This document shows positions 46,630-58,156 of a DNA stretch of 64,000 bases, in pieces. Position 1 is the first letter of the stretch. Each line of letters opens with the position of its first letter. A program made the position numbers and the translations under genes. The notes beneath the pieces were generated by a model. It was given only the letters and a program-made list of their open reading frames with translations. It was not told the origin of the DNA and did no database searches. The DNA comes from Tetracladium setigerum (lineage: Eukaryota > Ascomycota > Leotiomycetes > Helotiales): the NCBI GenBank assembly GCA_031472005.1, contig PZJY01000001.1, positions 2,232,001-2,296,000 of the forward strand. Reading direction: 5' to 3'.

Positions 46630-48477
46630 TTAAACACAATCGAATCGAAAACTTTCAGTTCCACCATAGAGTGTTTGGCTCCCACGTTCCGCTACCAGAT
46701 TTGCCTGAGGAATGTCTCCGGCCTCACCAAGCCAACAAATTTGTGCCATAATCCAGTTTCTTTGTGACCGGGGCGCCTGGATAACGCTGCTGGCGACATG
46801 AAGTGGCCAAATGAGTGAAAACTTCCCATTCATCGTTGATTTGGTCAGTTCCAGAGAGTTCTGTGGCCATAAATTCCAATACTCGAGAATTGGTGACTGG
46901 GGAGTCAAGTTCTTGGTTCTCAACTGATAGCCAAGTAAAAAAGGAACACTGGAACAGATGTTGTCGACTAAAATTCTGGTAGTATTTTCGGCGTCGATGA
47001 TCGTGACACCTGATTGATCGATTGTCGAATCTTCCGATAGCCAAGATGTGGCTCGTAAAATAATTGACTGGAGTATAAGACGGGAGACGCGATACATATT
47101 CCAGACTCGGGCAACGAAGATGTCAGAGTAGGCATGAGTATGAGATGGAACGTAATCGGATATTTTGTGTCTGCTATCAGCTTGGGGCTGTAGAATCTGA
47201 GATGTTGTGTACCGCCAGGAGGCGGGCACGTGGTTCGCCCAGGCGATTAATTGTCGGTCTAGATTCTGTGTAGCGTCCAAAAGATCTAGAACGTGTGCCC
47301 TATTGTGGTAACTAGAGTATTTCAGAAGACTATTGGCAAGCGATTGCAATCTTGGAATGTGGATGGTGTTTGAAAGCAACCGATCTTCAGCATTCTCGTC
47401 TCCAAATTCGCTATCCGCTAACTCTGTGAAGATAGCATCAATTGGCCGAGCGGTCTGCATATGACTCAGAATCTGCATTGTAAAATTAGCTCTGGTACTA
47501 TTACTTGATTTGCTTTGGGCTTTTGTCTAACTCACAGAACTTCGTCGGGTGAAATAGTACATTTTACGGGAGAAGGTTGAAGTCAAATTTTCTCTTCCAC
47601 GCAAAGTTAGGAGGGCAATCGCTCCGTCAATATGAGAGCCCCAAGCTGTAAGTGATTGAGCATCACAAATACTAGTCTATTATCGGATAAGATCAGAAAT
47701 TTCGAAGGACAATTGACACCAAATGACTTAACGCAATGGAGGATTCCAACTGACCTCGTAGCCGCAGAGAAGTAAGACAGCGTAGAGAGTCGCATTAGTT
47801 ACAGCCTCAATTGGGTCTCGGAGTGCGATATTGATAGCGGATATTGCTTGCACATAGAACTTTCTTGAAGACTGCAGCAGCTGGCAATCGTGCCGTCTAT
47901 ATCTGCTGTACACTACATGGGATATTGCAAGAGCTGCTAAATGCAAAGCAGACTGGGGTCTGCTTGATACATACAAAGACGACAGATTCGTGTGAAGGTA
48001 CCGAGCGTGATCTGATTCAGGGAGGTTTTCTAAGGTATTGGTGTAGAAGAATGCAAGAGCAAGGCCGACTTTCGAAGGGGCGAAGGCTGGTGATAGTTGG
48101 AGCGGCGCCAAGGTTTTTGATTCTTCATCCGGGCGGCTCTTCTTCTGTTGAATTTTGGGTTTGTCTTCGTCTGTGAAGGCTATATGACGAAACATGAGGT
48201 CAAGTGGCTCTCGATAACCGGCACATATCTTTCGCAATCTGGCACACCGAGAGCACGTGGGACGACCCTCATCGCACTAGAAGTGGTCATTTTAGCGCCT
48301 TCTTTTATGAAGAGCTTATAGCTAAAAACTTGTATCCAGGTTACACAACTTGCCTTGACATGGACTTTTCTGCACTCTGAAAGTTAGATAACCAATGCAT
48401 GAAAGATGTTAAGGGGAAGTGAAGAACCCGTACCTGCAGCTTGAGCAGCCTCGACTTAACTTCCCCTGAAACACCAT
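46630..48477 (-). CDS. Zn2Cys6 transcription factor with 16-nt microexon
   Basis: Five exons (48477-48434, 48369-48354, 48276-47755, 47676-47536, 47472-46630) give 521 residues. The zinc cluster is built from three exons: MVFQGKLSRGCSSCR, then a 16-nt exon coding the KVHVK part, then CDEGRPTCSRCARLRKIC. Together they give a perfect C-x2-C-x6-C-x6-C-x2-C-x6-C. Intron 1 ends GTGCAG and intron 2 has a GC donor (GCAAGT). The rest is the Fungal_trans_2-like alpha-helical region (LCGYE, SLTAWGSHIDGAIALLTLRG, HIPRLQSLANSLL). It is probably nuclear, and a candidate regulator of the adjacent acyltransferase, PLP enzyme and P450. The protein lacks a clear linker coiled coil. Confidence 0.87.
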
Positions 48478-49356
48478 CTCTATCTGTCTAGAGAGAAGAC
48501 AAGCGGTAAGTTGTACGCAATATCGACTAGTAATTCAGCAGATAGTGAGCTCGTCGTTCTTTGAGATAGACTTATACTCGTAATAGGTATTATCCTTGAG
48601 AAGGGAGGTTGCAAGACCCAAGATCCAAGACAGTTTTGGAAGGTTAGATGCCAAGAAGATCCCAGCTCATGCACGTTGCCCGATGAAGAATAGCCCGCCG
48701 GAGCGGATCAACCTACCGGGGCTTTTATGTGCCTTTCTGTGGAACATCAGCTTTGTGATCATAGAAATATACTCGAGGTCGTGTGGACGACTTGGACAGC
48801 TGCCTCCTGCCAACAACTGATCTTTGGTGCCTTGACTACCTACTGTGGTGGGCCCGTTGAGGGTAAAGTGGTGCCCAAGGAGAGGCAAAGTATATTTCTC
48901 CCACGTCTTAACATGTCGTTGCCCTGCGGACCATTGCTAACTGCGGGATTCACAGACGACCACAAGCCTTCTTCTTCATACCTATAGACTTTTGACGACG
49001 CGATATACTTTTCCCTCCTTGAAGACTTCACTGTCTCGTGCCGTTCGTTGGTGTTCCCTTTGTCCCAAGGAAAAGTGGTAAAGGCAGCCATTCTTTTGCT
49101 CCTGCTTCTCGACTTGTGAAGGTCTATACATTTGACTGAACGCCTCCGCCGACTCCTCTACAACTACACTCTTGGGCGTACATTGCAACTCATATCCGCC
49201 GGATTATCGGCACTCTAATCCTCAGTGTCCTGGAAACACCCCAAAGACATTGTCCTCTGAGGCAACGAACGACTTGCCGAGACCTAGACCCCGCAATAAT
49301 ATATCCTCAAATGTAAACATCAACTCAGCATCTTCAAATCTGCCATCTTTGTAGAC
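48478..49356. other. Divergent spacer between Zn2Cys6 and checkpoint kinase genes
   Basis: This 879-bp region holds no gene. Its right part is the promoter and leader of the kinase. Confidence 0.5.
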
Positions 49357-52300
49357 TTGCTGCCACACCACCCAGGAACCCCATCAACCATCCAAGCCAA
49401 AATGGAGGAAGATAGGAATGAGTCTACGCAGCAAGGTACGCCTCCTCTCTCTTTTGATCCCCATTTTCTTGATTTCCCCCCCCTCTCCATTGTTCTTCAA
49501 AATATACCCCCTTCCTATGATCCTGAGACTTACAATACCCAAGCAACCCAGCTCGTTGTCGACCCTCGACGACTCGGCCAACAAGGGGGTTCCGGCTTGA
49601 GCGATGAAGATGTCGCTGATATCTGCTGCATTCTACACCCTCTCACCATGCCAGCCTACAAAGCTGCTGCCGATGTCTACACTGCCACTCCACTACACGC
49701 CATCTGCGCGGACAATAACGGGCAAATTCGGGAGAATAACACGGACGCCAACGATGTCGAAGAATACCAGTTGCTCTCCGAGGATCTTGTTGCTTGTGAC
49801 ATTGCATTACGACTGTCCTCCAAGCTCAAGGATCCTCTTGCCGGTTTTGTTTTTGGGAGGCACAGGGCCCGCTGTGATATCGTCATGGGTGAGCATCAGG
49901 AGTCGAAAAGGATTAGCAACGTTCACTTCAGAATCCACATCAATGAGTATGGTGTCATTATGCTCGAGGACCAATCGACCAACGGCACTGCCGTCGATGG
50001 CACCCTGCTGAGGGGCAAAGACAAGGAAAACGGTCAAAATTACCGGCACACTCTCCAGCATGGCTCGGTCATCGTACTGACCATGACCCCCCCGGAAGTT
50101 GACTATCGCTTTGTTGTCAGGGTTCCCCAGCGAAATGAAGAATCGGATAATGTTTATCAAGAAAATCTAAGAGCCTACCTTCTTCGAATTAAGAGTTCTC
50201 CTCCAGGGAAAGGTGCGCCTATGGGTGGGAAGACTGAGCCTGTAAGAAAGTCGCCATTTGACGCTTTGTGTGTGACTAACTAGTGCAGGTCAACTTGTTT
50301 CCCACTCAGACTCCAGCTCCGGTTTCAAATACAAATCTTATACCAACCGTCGGCAGAAGCATACGAGAATGGAAGGGTGGTGAAAAGTATAACAAGATTG
50401 GTTACATAGGCAAGGGAGCTTTCGCTGTGGTTTATAAGATCACAGATAAGTTTGATGGCATCCCATATGCTGCGAAGGAGCTTGAGAAGAGACGCTTTAT
50501 GAAGAATGGAGTTCTTGATCAGAAGGTTGACATGGAGATGAATATCATGAGGAAGATTCAGCATGTATGCGTCATTTCCCCCTCACTCAGGAGGATCACT
50601 AACATCCGGCAGCCTAACGTAGTTCGTTTCATTGAGCACGTGGACTGGGAAGACAAGCTCTACATTATTATGGAATACATTCCTAATGGCGATCTTGGTA
50701 CACTCATTAACCAGAGTCAAGATGGTCGCCTGCCTGAGCCAGATGTCAAGGTTATGGCGACACAGCTCTTGAGCGCACTCAGTTATCTTCACGACAAAGG
50801 CATCACTCACAGAGATGTGAAGCCTGACAATATTCTCGTATCCAGCCGAGATCCATTTAGTGTAAAGCTGACAGATTTTGGCCTCTCGAAGATGATTGAC
50901 AGCGAGGAGACTTTCCTTCGAACTTTCTGCGGTACTCTACTTTACTGTGCACCAGAAGTATATTCGGAGTATCGTGAATACGATCAATACGGCCATAGGA
51001 GCCGCCGGGACAAGCGTTCTTTACCACCGCAGCGTTACGGGCACGCTGTAGACATCTGGTCTCTTGCTGGAGTGCTCTTTCTTGCTCTGTGTGGCAGCCC
51101 GCCCTACAGAGCCAAATCAGGCGTCACCTATCATGAACTCTTAAACCAGATCATGACAACAGCCCTCGACATCCGGCCGCTTCAACTAGCTGATGTCTCT
51201 GAAGCCGGTATTCGTTTTGTGAAGGCCATGCTTATCACTCGACCCGAATACCGGGCTACCATTCCAGAATTGGAAGAAAATCCCTGGCTCACTGGTTGCG
51301 CCGATGACTTCGGATTGTCGATGGAAGAGGAGGAACCAAGTATTGTTGATGACTTCATTGAACCCGATTTGGAGCTTGAGGCTTCGCAGCTGAGTATCCA
51401 AGACGGTCCTCTTCGCCAGGTTGAAGATAGTGATATCTTTGGAACTCAAAATGTCAACGTCGCAAACGACATAGAGCGGGCCAAGATTCCAAGCAGCTTC
51501 AGCACGGATGACCCTATGTCAAGTGGAGACGAGAGCTTTGGGTATGTTCCCTCGACAGCGCCAAATGCCCATGGGAACGGAAATGGCAACCGCAACGGCC
51601 GTTTATTCGGGGAGGTCAACTCATCAGATTTGCGAAATGCAATTATCCACCCGACCGATCAATTAGACCTTTCTGCTAATTCTACCCCTGGCCAATTCGA
51701 TCTTGAAGACGTACCGGACTCGCAATTGGCTCATAGCGAGCTGGATATTGCTATCTCAAACAGCGATACACCTCCACTTATAGCTGTGTTTGCGCCAACC
51801 ACGATACCCCCTTCCATGCCTCCTCCGCCTCCACCATCTGCGCTTCACCCAAAGGTTATGGCGATTCGAGGTCAAGAACATCGTCCGGCCCGACCCGCAA
51901 GTCTGCAGTTCGCAGAGTCCATGGTTGACCAATTGAATATGAATTCCCCGAGAACTAGCCTCCATCTTGACCAGCCAGGCTCCCCAACAACCGCTGTTAA
52001 CAATGTCGAACATTCCATGGCTACGAGTCTTCGGCGAAGCCGGTACGCTTACGAAAGTGACGACCAACCTGAAGTCTGGGTTCCCGATGACATGCCTCTT
52101 AAGCGTAGGCGTAAATCGAATCGTGAAATTCGCATGGCACTGCCTGCTAGTGTCTTCTGGGATCCTCGTGATAAGCGAACTCATCATTTCAACTATCCGA
52201 AAATGACCACCGTCGAATGGGAAGCATACTCGGAATATGCGAAGTCCAAAGGAGAAGAATTTCGTCCAGGAGGACCCACATTCGAACACACCATGCAGAG

Positions 52301-53198
52301 CTTCAGAACCAGCATGAGTAGAAGTCCCTCTGCTGAACCTGAAGGTGCCGCACGCGCGCACTCTGAGCCAACCAAGGCAGAAGGTAAGCGCATGATGATG
52401 AAGCGTGATGAGCGTCAACTTTCTGATGAACGTCAATGTTCTGATGACTCGCAAGGTACCCGTGGAATTACACCTGATAGCAAACAGATCTCTCTGAATC
52501 AGCGGAGTGATTCTCATCTGGCAACCTCTTGCCCAGTTATTGCTAATGGTGGCACCTCCGCTTCTCAAATAAATCGTCTACAAGCAGAAGGCTTGCCTTT
52601 TGTTGGCAACGATTTCCAAGAACCGAAGAAGATCATAGCCCGATTCATGGCAACGGCTGACAGCTCTCTTCCAACCATCACCTTCAATATCACAGATCCT
52701 CTCACCTCTTGGGGTCGGGCTCATGGCAATACCCTTCGCAGCACCAGCGATAAACGTATTCCTGAACATGCTTTCAAGCTTCTTCTTTTCAAGAAGGATT
52801 TCTACTTTGACGACCCGGTTTCCAGTCAAGAAACAGTCAAGTGGACTGCACAAGAACAAGACATGGCCTTCTACATATCCACGAAGGCACCTAATTCAAT
52901 TTACATAAACAACCAACAACTTTGCAGTCATGCTTCCGATAAGCCCAACATTGAGTCCAAGTACTGGGGCAAGCTTCAACATGAAGACATTGTTACTATT
53001 TGGTGGAATACATGGACTGGGACACAGTACATTCGCTTTAGGTTCGAGTGTCTCTGGGGAATTTCTCGGGAGCCTAGGTACAGTGACGGGTTCGATGTTC
53101 TCGAAAAGGGCACTCTCTTGACGGAAATTGAGCAGACTTGTCTCGCGCTTGAAGAAAAGATTCTTCAAGAACAATCCAAACGCAAACAGGTGGATTAG
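49357..53198 (+). CDS. Checkpoint serine/threonine kinase, RAD53/CHK2 type with two FHA domains
   Basis: Three exons (49357-50241, 50289-50564, 50613-53198) give 1248 residues, or 1233 from the ATG at 49402, which I cannot exclude. TQ sites near the N-terminus (ESTQQ, NTQATQL) recall an SQ/TQ cluster phosphorylated by ATR/ATM. FHA1 (residues ~150-250) has FGRHRARCDIV, SNVHFRI and STNGTAV. The kinase domain (~340-630) has GKGAFAVV, AAKELEK, HRDVKPDNIL, KLTDFGL and CAPEV; splicing out 48 nt restores IQHPNVVRFIEH. A Pro/Ser-rich linker leads to a second, weaker FHA-like domain near the C-terminus (SWGRAHGNTLRS...SIYINNQQL). Two FHA domains flanking a kinase is the RAD53 layout, acting in the nucleus after DNA damage. 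The C-terminal call is less certain. Confidence 0.92.
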
Positions 53199-54183
53199 TC
53201 TCAAAGTTCAAAAGACACCCTACGAGAGTTGAGGCCAAGTTGATATACCTCCGATCAACTGCAATCAGTCCGTCTCAAACCAGCCTCTCAACGACTCGAC
53301 ATGATGGTTTTAACTTACACATACCAACAAAAAACCAATCACAGCACCGCAGATCAACGAATTATACCTTCGAGGAGGATCGACTAAATTCCACCACAAT
53401 GTACGAGTATATCAAGACATTTCCTTTTCAGCACATTACATATTGGCCGGTGGAGCAAATTTTTGGGGATTTGAAGTTTCATAGCAGAGAAGTGGCTGGT
53501 CTCTTTGACGTTTGGCTGTGCCTTCTGCTTTACAAAATTTCAGCGTGGCGTTTTAGAGGATTGACTGGCAATTATTTCAAGCTGGATACCGAGTTCTTTC
53601 ACGATAGAGATGCCATTTAAAAGTTCTCTGTTTGCACAACTACGGACAAGAGTGACCAATGAAGTGGGATTGTTATATAGCACAACTATAAATATATCAA
53701 TTATAAAATTATTAAAAACACCAGGGTACGCCAGATTTGACAAAACGGATTTAAGGTGGCAAAAACTTCTCCAGACTCAGTCTCAACACCTATCACTTTA
53801 ACAAATGTAACTAGAAGGAGTTCCCTGGGCACTCAAGAGAGTACGACACTTCGGTTTCTCCTCTCCTTCGCCAGCTCTCTCTAGAAAAATATTCTGGAAT
53901 TAAAAGCGTGAAAATGTGAGGCCGTCATATTTCACGAAGTGTTGCACGTACCTTTAATTGATTACCACAATACTTCATGTTGCTTAGGTATTTAGGAAAT
54001 GGCGGATTTGCTCTCTTAGTAGGTGGCGAGTGAATGCTAGCCACATCCATTGCTGTTCAATCTACATAGCTACCAATGATAAGTATTATATATAACTTAA
54101 TGAACATTTCTCTATTTACAAAAGATCTATTTTCTGCTTCCGGTAAACATTATAAGGTCAAACTCCATGAAAGCTCCGGGGCT
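53199..54183. other. Convergent spacer between kinase and alpha-glucosidase genes
   Basis: This 985-bp spacer includes the kinase 3' end. An open frame at 53240-53620 begins 42 nt after the kinase stop; it has no domain and I treat it as 3' UTR. Confidence 0.5.
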
Positions 54184-56288
54184 TTACTTAAGCAAGTAGA
54201 TCCTACCCTCATACCCTTCCAAAACATCCCCCTTCCCATCCGTACCCTCTGTATTTCCGACCAAAAATTCCATCTCTCCGAAATTGTCCCTCCCCCAATT
54301 CCGTTGCTTGTCTGTAAAATTCAGTGCGACGACTGCCTTCCTATTTCCGAAAGTTTTAGTAAAGACAAACGTCTCTTCATTGCCCATATCGTAGCCTTCG
54401 AAGGAGCCATGAATAAATATATCCTTGTACTCCTTTCGAATCTTCAACATCATCTTGTAAAAATTAAGAGTTGAAGATGGATCTTTCATCTGCGAGGCGA
54501 CATTGATGGTTTGGAAACTATCATTGACACGCATCCACGGCCCCTCCTTCTTCGAGGTGAAGCCAGCATTAGGAGAGGAGTCCCATTGCATGGGGACTCT
54601 CGCGTTATCACGACCAACAGTCTGGATCCCCTTCATCACTCGTGCTAGGGCTTCAGGATCATTGTTCGTCCGTTTCGCAACCGATTTGTAGTAACTGACG
54701 GCCTCAATATCCTGGTAATCCTCAATGGGCCAGTCCTTAGGCACATTAATCATTCCGATCTCTTGACCTTGATAGATAAAGAGGGTTCCGGTCATGGCAC
54801 ACATGGCGAGAGCGAGTAATTTGGCGGATCTCTTTCTCCACTGCGGAGCATCCGAGGCGAAACGTGACACGCATCGGCCTTGGTCGTGATTCTCGCAAAA
54901 TGCGGTTGTCCAGCCATCACTATTTTTGATGAAGCTTTGCCACTTGGAGATGACTTCTTTGAACTCGGAGAGCTTGAAGCCTTCGTAGTCATATTTGTTC
55001 GTCTTTCCGATGCCGAGATCCACAATGTCGAATTGGAAAACCATGCTGAGCTGCTTGTCTTTGCTGCCGACGTAGCGGAGAACGTGGTTGGGATCTGGGG
55101 TATGGGGAAGTTCACCGACTGTGACTGTGTCGTACTTGTTTAGAACTTCAGTGTTCATCTCGCGGAGGAATTCGTGCATTCGAGGGCCATTACAAAACAA
55201 GCCGCTTGCTGGTTGTTCAAAGGCTCCAAAGTCAACAATCGGTGCATCTGGCAGTGATGTACCTTTTGAGTACATATTTACCGTATCTCTATGATGAAAT
55301 TAGCTGTGTCATTGCAAAAAGGACGAAAAGTAAAAGCACGAATCCTAGACAACTTCCAGGATTTCATTAATGCCCACCAGTGACTGTCGAAACCCATGGA
55401 TTGGGCGGGAAGTGCACCGCCGAATGTCAATTTTTAACCCCAAAACAAGTAATTAATGAAATTCCTGAAGTGCTAAAAGGAAAGGGACCTCTTAGTCCTC
55501 TGGTTTCTTCGATACTCTTCTCGAGTTCTTGATCCGGAGTTCAAAGCGCGAAAATAAGATGCAATCAAATTCTGGCAGGTATAATAGAAGCAGTGAGATA
55601 GAAAAATTGCCACATACATACGAAATCCGTCAACACCCTTCTGTAGCCAGAAATCCATAGCAGAATCGTAGATAGCTCTTCTGGTGGTTTCGTTCTCCCA
55701 ATTGAGATCTGGCTGTTGACTCGCAAATAAGTGAAGGTAGTACTCTTGAGTTAGCTCGTCCCATTGCCACGCACTACCGCTGAAGTAGCTCCTCCAGTTG
55801 TTGGGAGGCATTCTTGTGCCATCTTCGGTATATTTAGCAGGCCTCCATATATACCAATCCCTTTTCGGATTGTCCTTGCTGCTTCGACTCTCCTTGAACC
55901 ATGAGTGTTCGTCCGAGGTATGATTGATGACTAGGTCTAGAATCAAGCGCATCCCGCGGGAGTGGCAGGCTTCGATTATTGTCTCGATGTCTGCGACTGT
56001 ACCATATGGAGGATAGACAGCTTCGTAGTTCGAAATATCGTAGCCCATGTCGTGTTGAGGAGAATCGTACATGGGAGAGCTGAGAGTTTCGAATTAGCAC
56101 AAGAATAGGATGAGACTGCAAATTACTCACATCCAGATGATATCGATCCCGAGGGAAGCAATGTAATCAATCTTGGAGATGATTCCTCCTAGATCCCCAA
56201 GGCCATCGCCGTTTGAATCTTTGAAACTGGCAGGATAGATCTGGTATACTGTGGCATCCTTCCACCAAGGAGTTGTAGGAATGGTCAT
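54184..56288 (-). CDS. Alpha-glucosidase / maltase (GH13)
   Basis: Three exons (56288-56131, 56079-55618, 55288-54184) give 574 residues. The start MTIPTTPWWKDATVYQIYP is standard for intracellular maltases and oligo-1,6-glucosidases, and no signal peptide is present. GH13 regions are DLVINHTS, GVDGFRIDTVN (nucleophile Asp, rebuilt across intron 2), TVGELP (acid Glu) and FCENHDQGR (third acid). The C-terminal domain has ALNFTDKQRNWG. It hydrolyses alpha-1,4 or alpha-1,6 glucosides taken up as disaccharides. Intron 2 is 329 nt, several times the usual length, and holds an inverted repeat. The gene is divergent from an alpha-glucoside-type permease 1.87 kb away, forming a MAL-like pair, which suggests joint control from the shared spacer. 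Confidence 0.94.
55353..55470. repeat. Inverted repeat inside intron 2 of the alpha-glucosidase gene
   Basis: A 19-nt arm at 55353-55371 (CTTCCAGGATTTCATTAAT) pairs with 55452-55470 (ATTAATGAAATTCCTGAAG) except for one offset base on each arm. The loop is 80 nt. It may fold into a hairpin in the pre-mRNA or be the termini of a tiny MITE-like element. Confidence 0.6.
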
Positions 56289-57385
56289 TTGGACGAGATC
56301 TGAGAATTAAACTTGGAAAAATTATAGGAATGGCAGAGAAATGGAGAGGGAAGTGGAATATGGAGAAATGGCAAAGGTTTGGGAAAGGGGAGACTTTAAG
56401 AAGACGGGAGAGCACGAGTGCGACGAGTAAGACGGGGAACTGTTGATCCCTTGTGTGCTGCTTCCTCTCAGTTATATGGACTCTTTCCAACCAGAAGAAA
56501 AGCTCATCACGATGATCAAGCAGAAGTCATCCCTTCAGCAAAGGTGATAAGGTCCGATCTATTTCCCAACGCACCAAGTGCTGTACCCCGCGTCGCTCAC
56601 TTGAGCAAGCTACTTCATGCACCGTAGTGTTCGTACATGGGATAATGAAGCATGGGACCCGAGGGGGTGGCTGCGATTGACGATGTTTGATGTGTGATTT
56701 GGCGTTGATGTTGCTGGTGTTGTCGTCGTGGCTGAGGAGGTTACATGCCAAGGCTGGAGATCATCTGCCGAGTAATTCAGCGAGAGAAACATCGGGGATA
56801 GATTGGCAGGTGAATACGACAAATCTCTCATTTTTGCGATTGTAGCTATCATTTCTGATGCTAGAGTATCTGTTGTTCAACCGAATTTATGAGCGAGCGA
56901 GCGAGTATTTTAACGAAAGATCTGGCGAGTTTGAAGTTTGACTGTCACGACAAACCATGCAATAATAATAAATGAATGGGTTTGATAATCAGCCCAACAG
57001 CTCAACAGCTCAACAGCATGTGACATGGTAGCTCTCTTCAGGTTTCTTGCTTGATGCTTGTTTCCGATGCTTCTCCCTCCACAAATTGGCCGACCGAGTG
57101 TCCGGGGCACAGATCATCGAGAATCATTATAAGAATCAATTACTCGAGAGTATCATGACAATAGCATGATAATAGTAATTGATGGCAATAATACACCCGA
57201 AATGATTCCCCAGCAAATCAGAATACAGCCGTCGCCTGTGGTTTCGGTGGGATTGCCATCTGCGCTAAGCCCAATCTGGTTGCAAGCTGGCGAGACATCA
57301 TTACCTGGTACCTACCGTACCTACAGTTCCTACTTATTATTCAATGTTTATTTAGCGGTTTTTTCGATTGCTTTGAGGATAAGAA

Positions 57386-57415
57386 TACTGCACTGTACTG
57401 TACTGTACTGTACTG
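57386..57415. repeat. TACTG pentamer tandem
   Basis: Six consecutive units read TACTG, with the second reading CACTG. Shorter versions of the same motif occur in several other spacers of the window. Confidence 0.9.
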
Positions 57416-58036
57416 CTGGGTGTAGAATATTTTCTATCAATAATATTCATGGTCATCTCCTGGTACCATGTTTGTGCTGGTTATTACACAGCAGCACTGA
57501 GCTTCATTTTTGCTTCATCTTATGCCAATTTCTATGAGGCGTTGAAGCGAGGAACCAGAACAATGATCTGAATATCGTTAAATGAAGCCCAAGTGCCGAG
57601 ATAACAGAACTACTGCGCGGTACTGCACTGCACTCATCATAACATCATTAGCCGCTTTCCTATTCTGTGTTCGTTCAGGCGGGTGGCTCCACGCCCTACC
57701 TGCAGATTCGGATATTCCCCCCGCCATTCCTCTCCATCTTCTCCAACTTCCACGGCTTCTCCTTCTTCTCCAGAGCTTCTTCTCCAGAGCTGCTTCTCGA
57801 GTGGAGATTACGCCCGCCAAGAGAGAACCGACCGTCGTCGTTTAAAGTTCGCCGCTAGGGTGGCGTCCTACGGTCCTACCCCGGAATTTTCCTCCACCCC
57901 CTTAACTCGCTCATTATTTGATAACAACTTCGCAAAAGTCCCTCGTTATGTCTTACATGCTCCTTCTGTTTCGCCAATTGGTCAATGGACGGGAACACAC
58001 AAGCCGATGCGACTCTATATTGTCCAGCCTCATCGT

Positions 58037-58044
58037 TATATAAA
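58037..58044 (+). promoter_or_regulatory. TATA-box-like element of the permease gene
   Basis: TATATAAA lies 113 bp upstream of the permease ATG, a suitable place for a core promoter with a leader of about 80 nt. Confidence 0.45.
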
Positions 58045-58156
58045 GGCATCACACTGTCCCACGTTAAGATAGACGAAGCATAAACTTCACTCAATCATCT
58101 CATACAACTTCATCCTTCCACTTCATCTCGACCTCCCTTCTCCATTTCCGAACACA

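Larger units (their letters stand above)
56289..58156. promoter_or_regulatory. Divergent spacer of the maltase/permease pair
   Basis: This 1.87-kb spacer has no gene. It contains six pentamer units of TACTG type (57386-57415), GTACCTACC motifs near 57308-57325, and a CT-rich part at 57715-57800. The TATA-like element before the permease is listed separately. Carbon-catabolite (SYGGRG) matches occur but not above chance. Confidence 0.5.

Noticed and set aside
51756..52568. 270-codon open frame on the minus strand
   Set aside because: Antisense shadow of the checkpoint kinase linker region.
53240..53620. 126-codon open frame after the kinase gene
   Set aside because: Starts 42 nt after the kinase stop, no domain, most likely 3' UTR.
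56289..58156. Carbon-catabolite repressor (SYGGRG) sites in the maltase/permease spacer
   Set aside because: A handful of matches exist, but about seven are expected by chance for both strands of a spacer this long.
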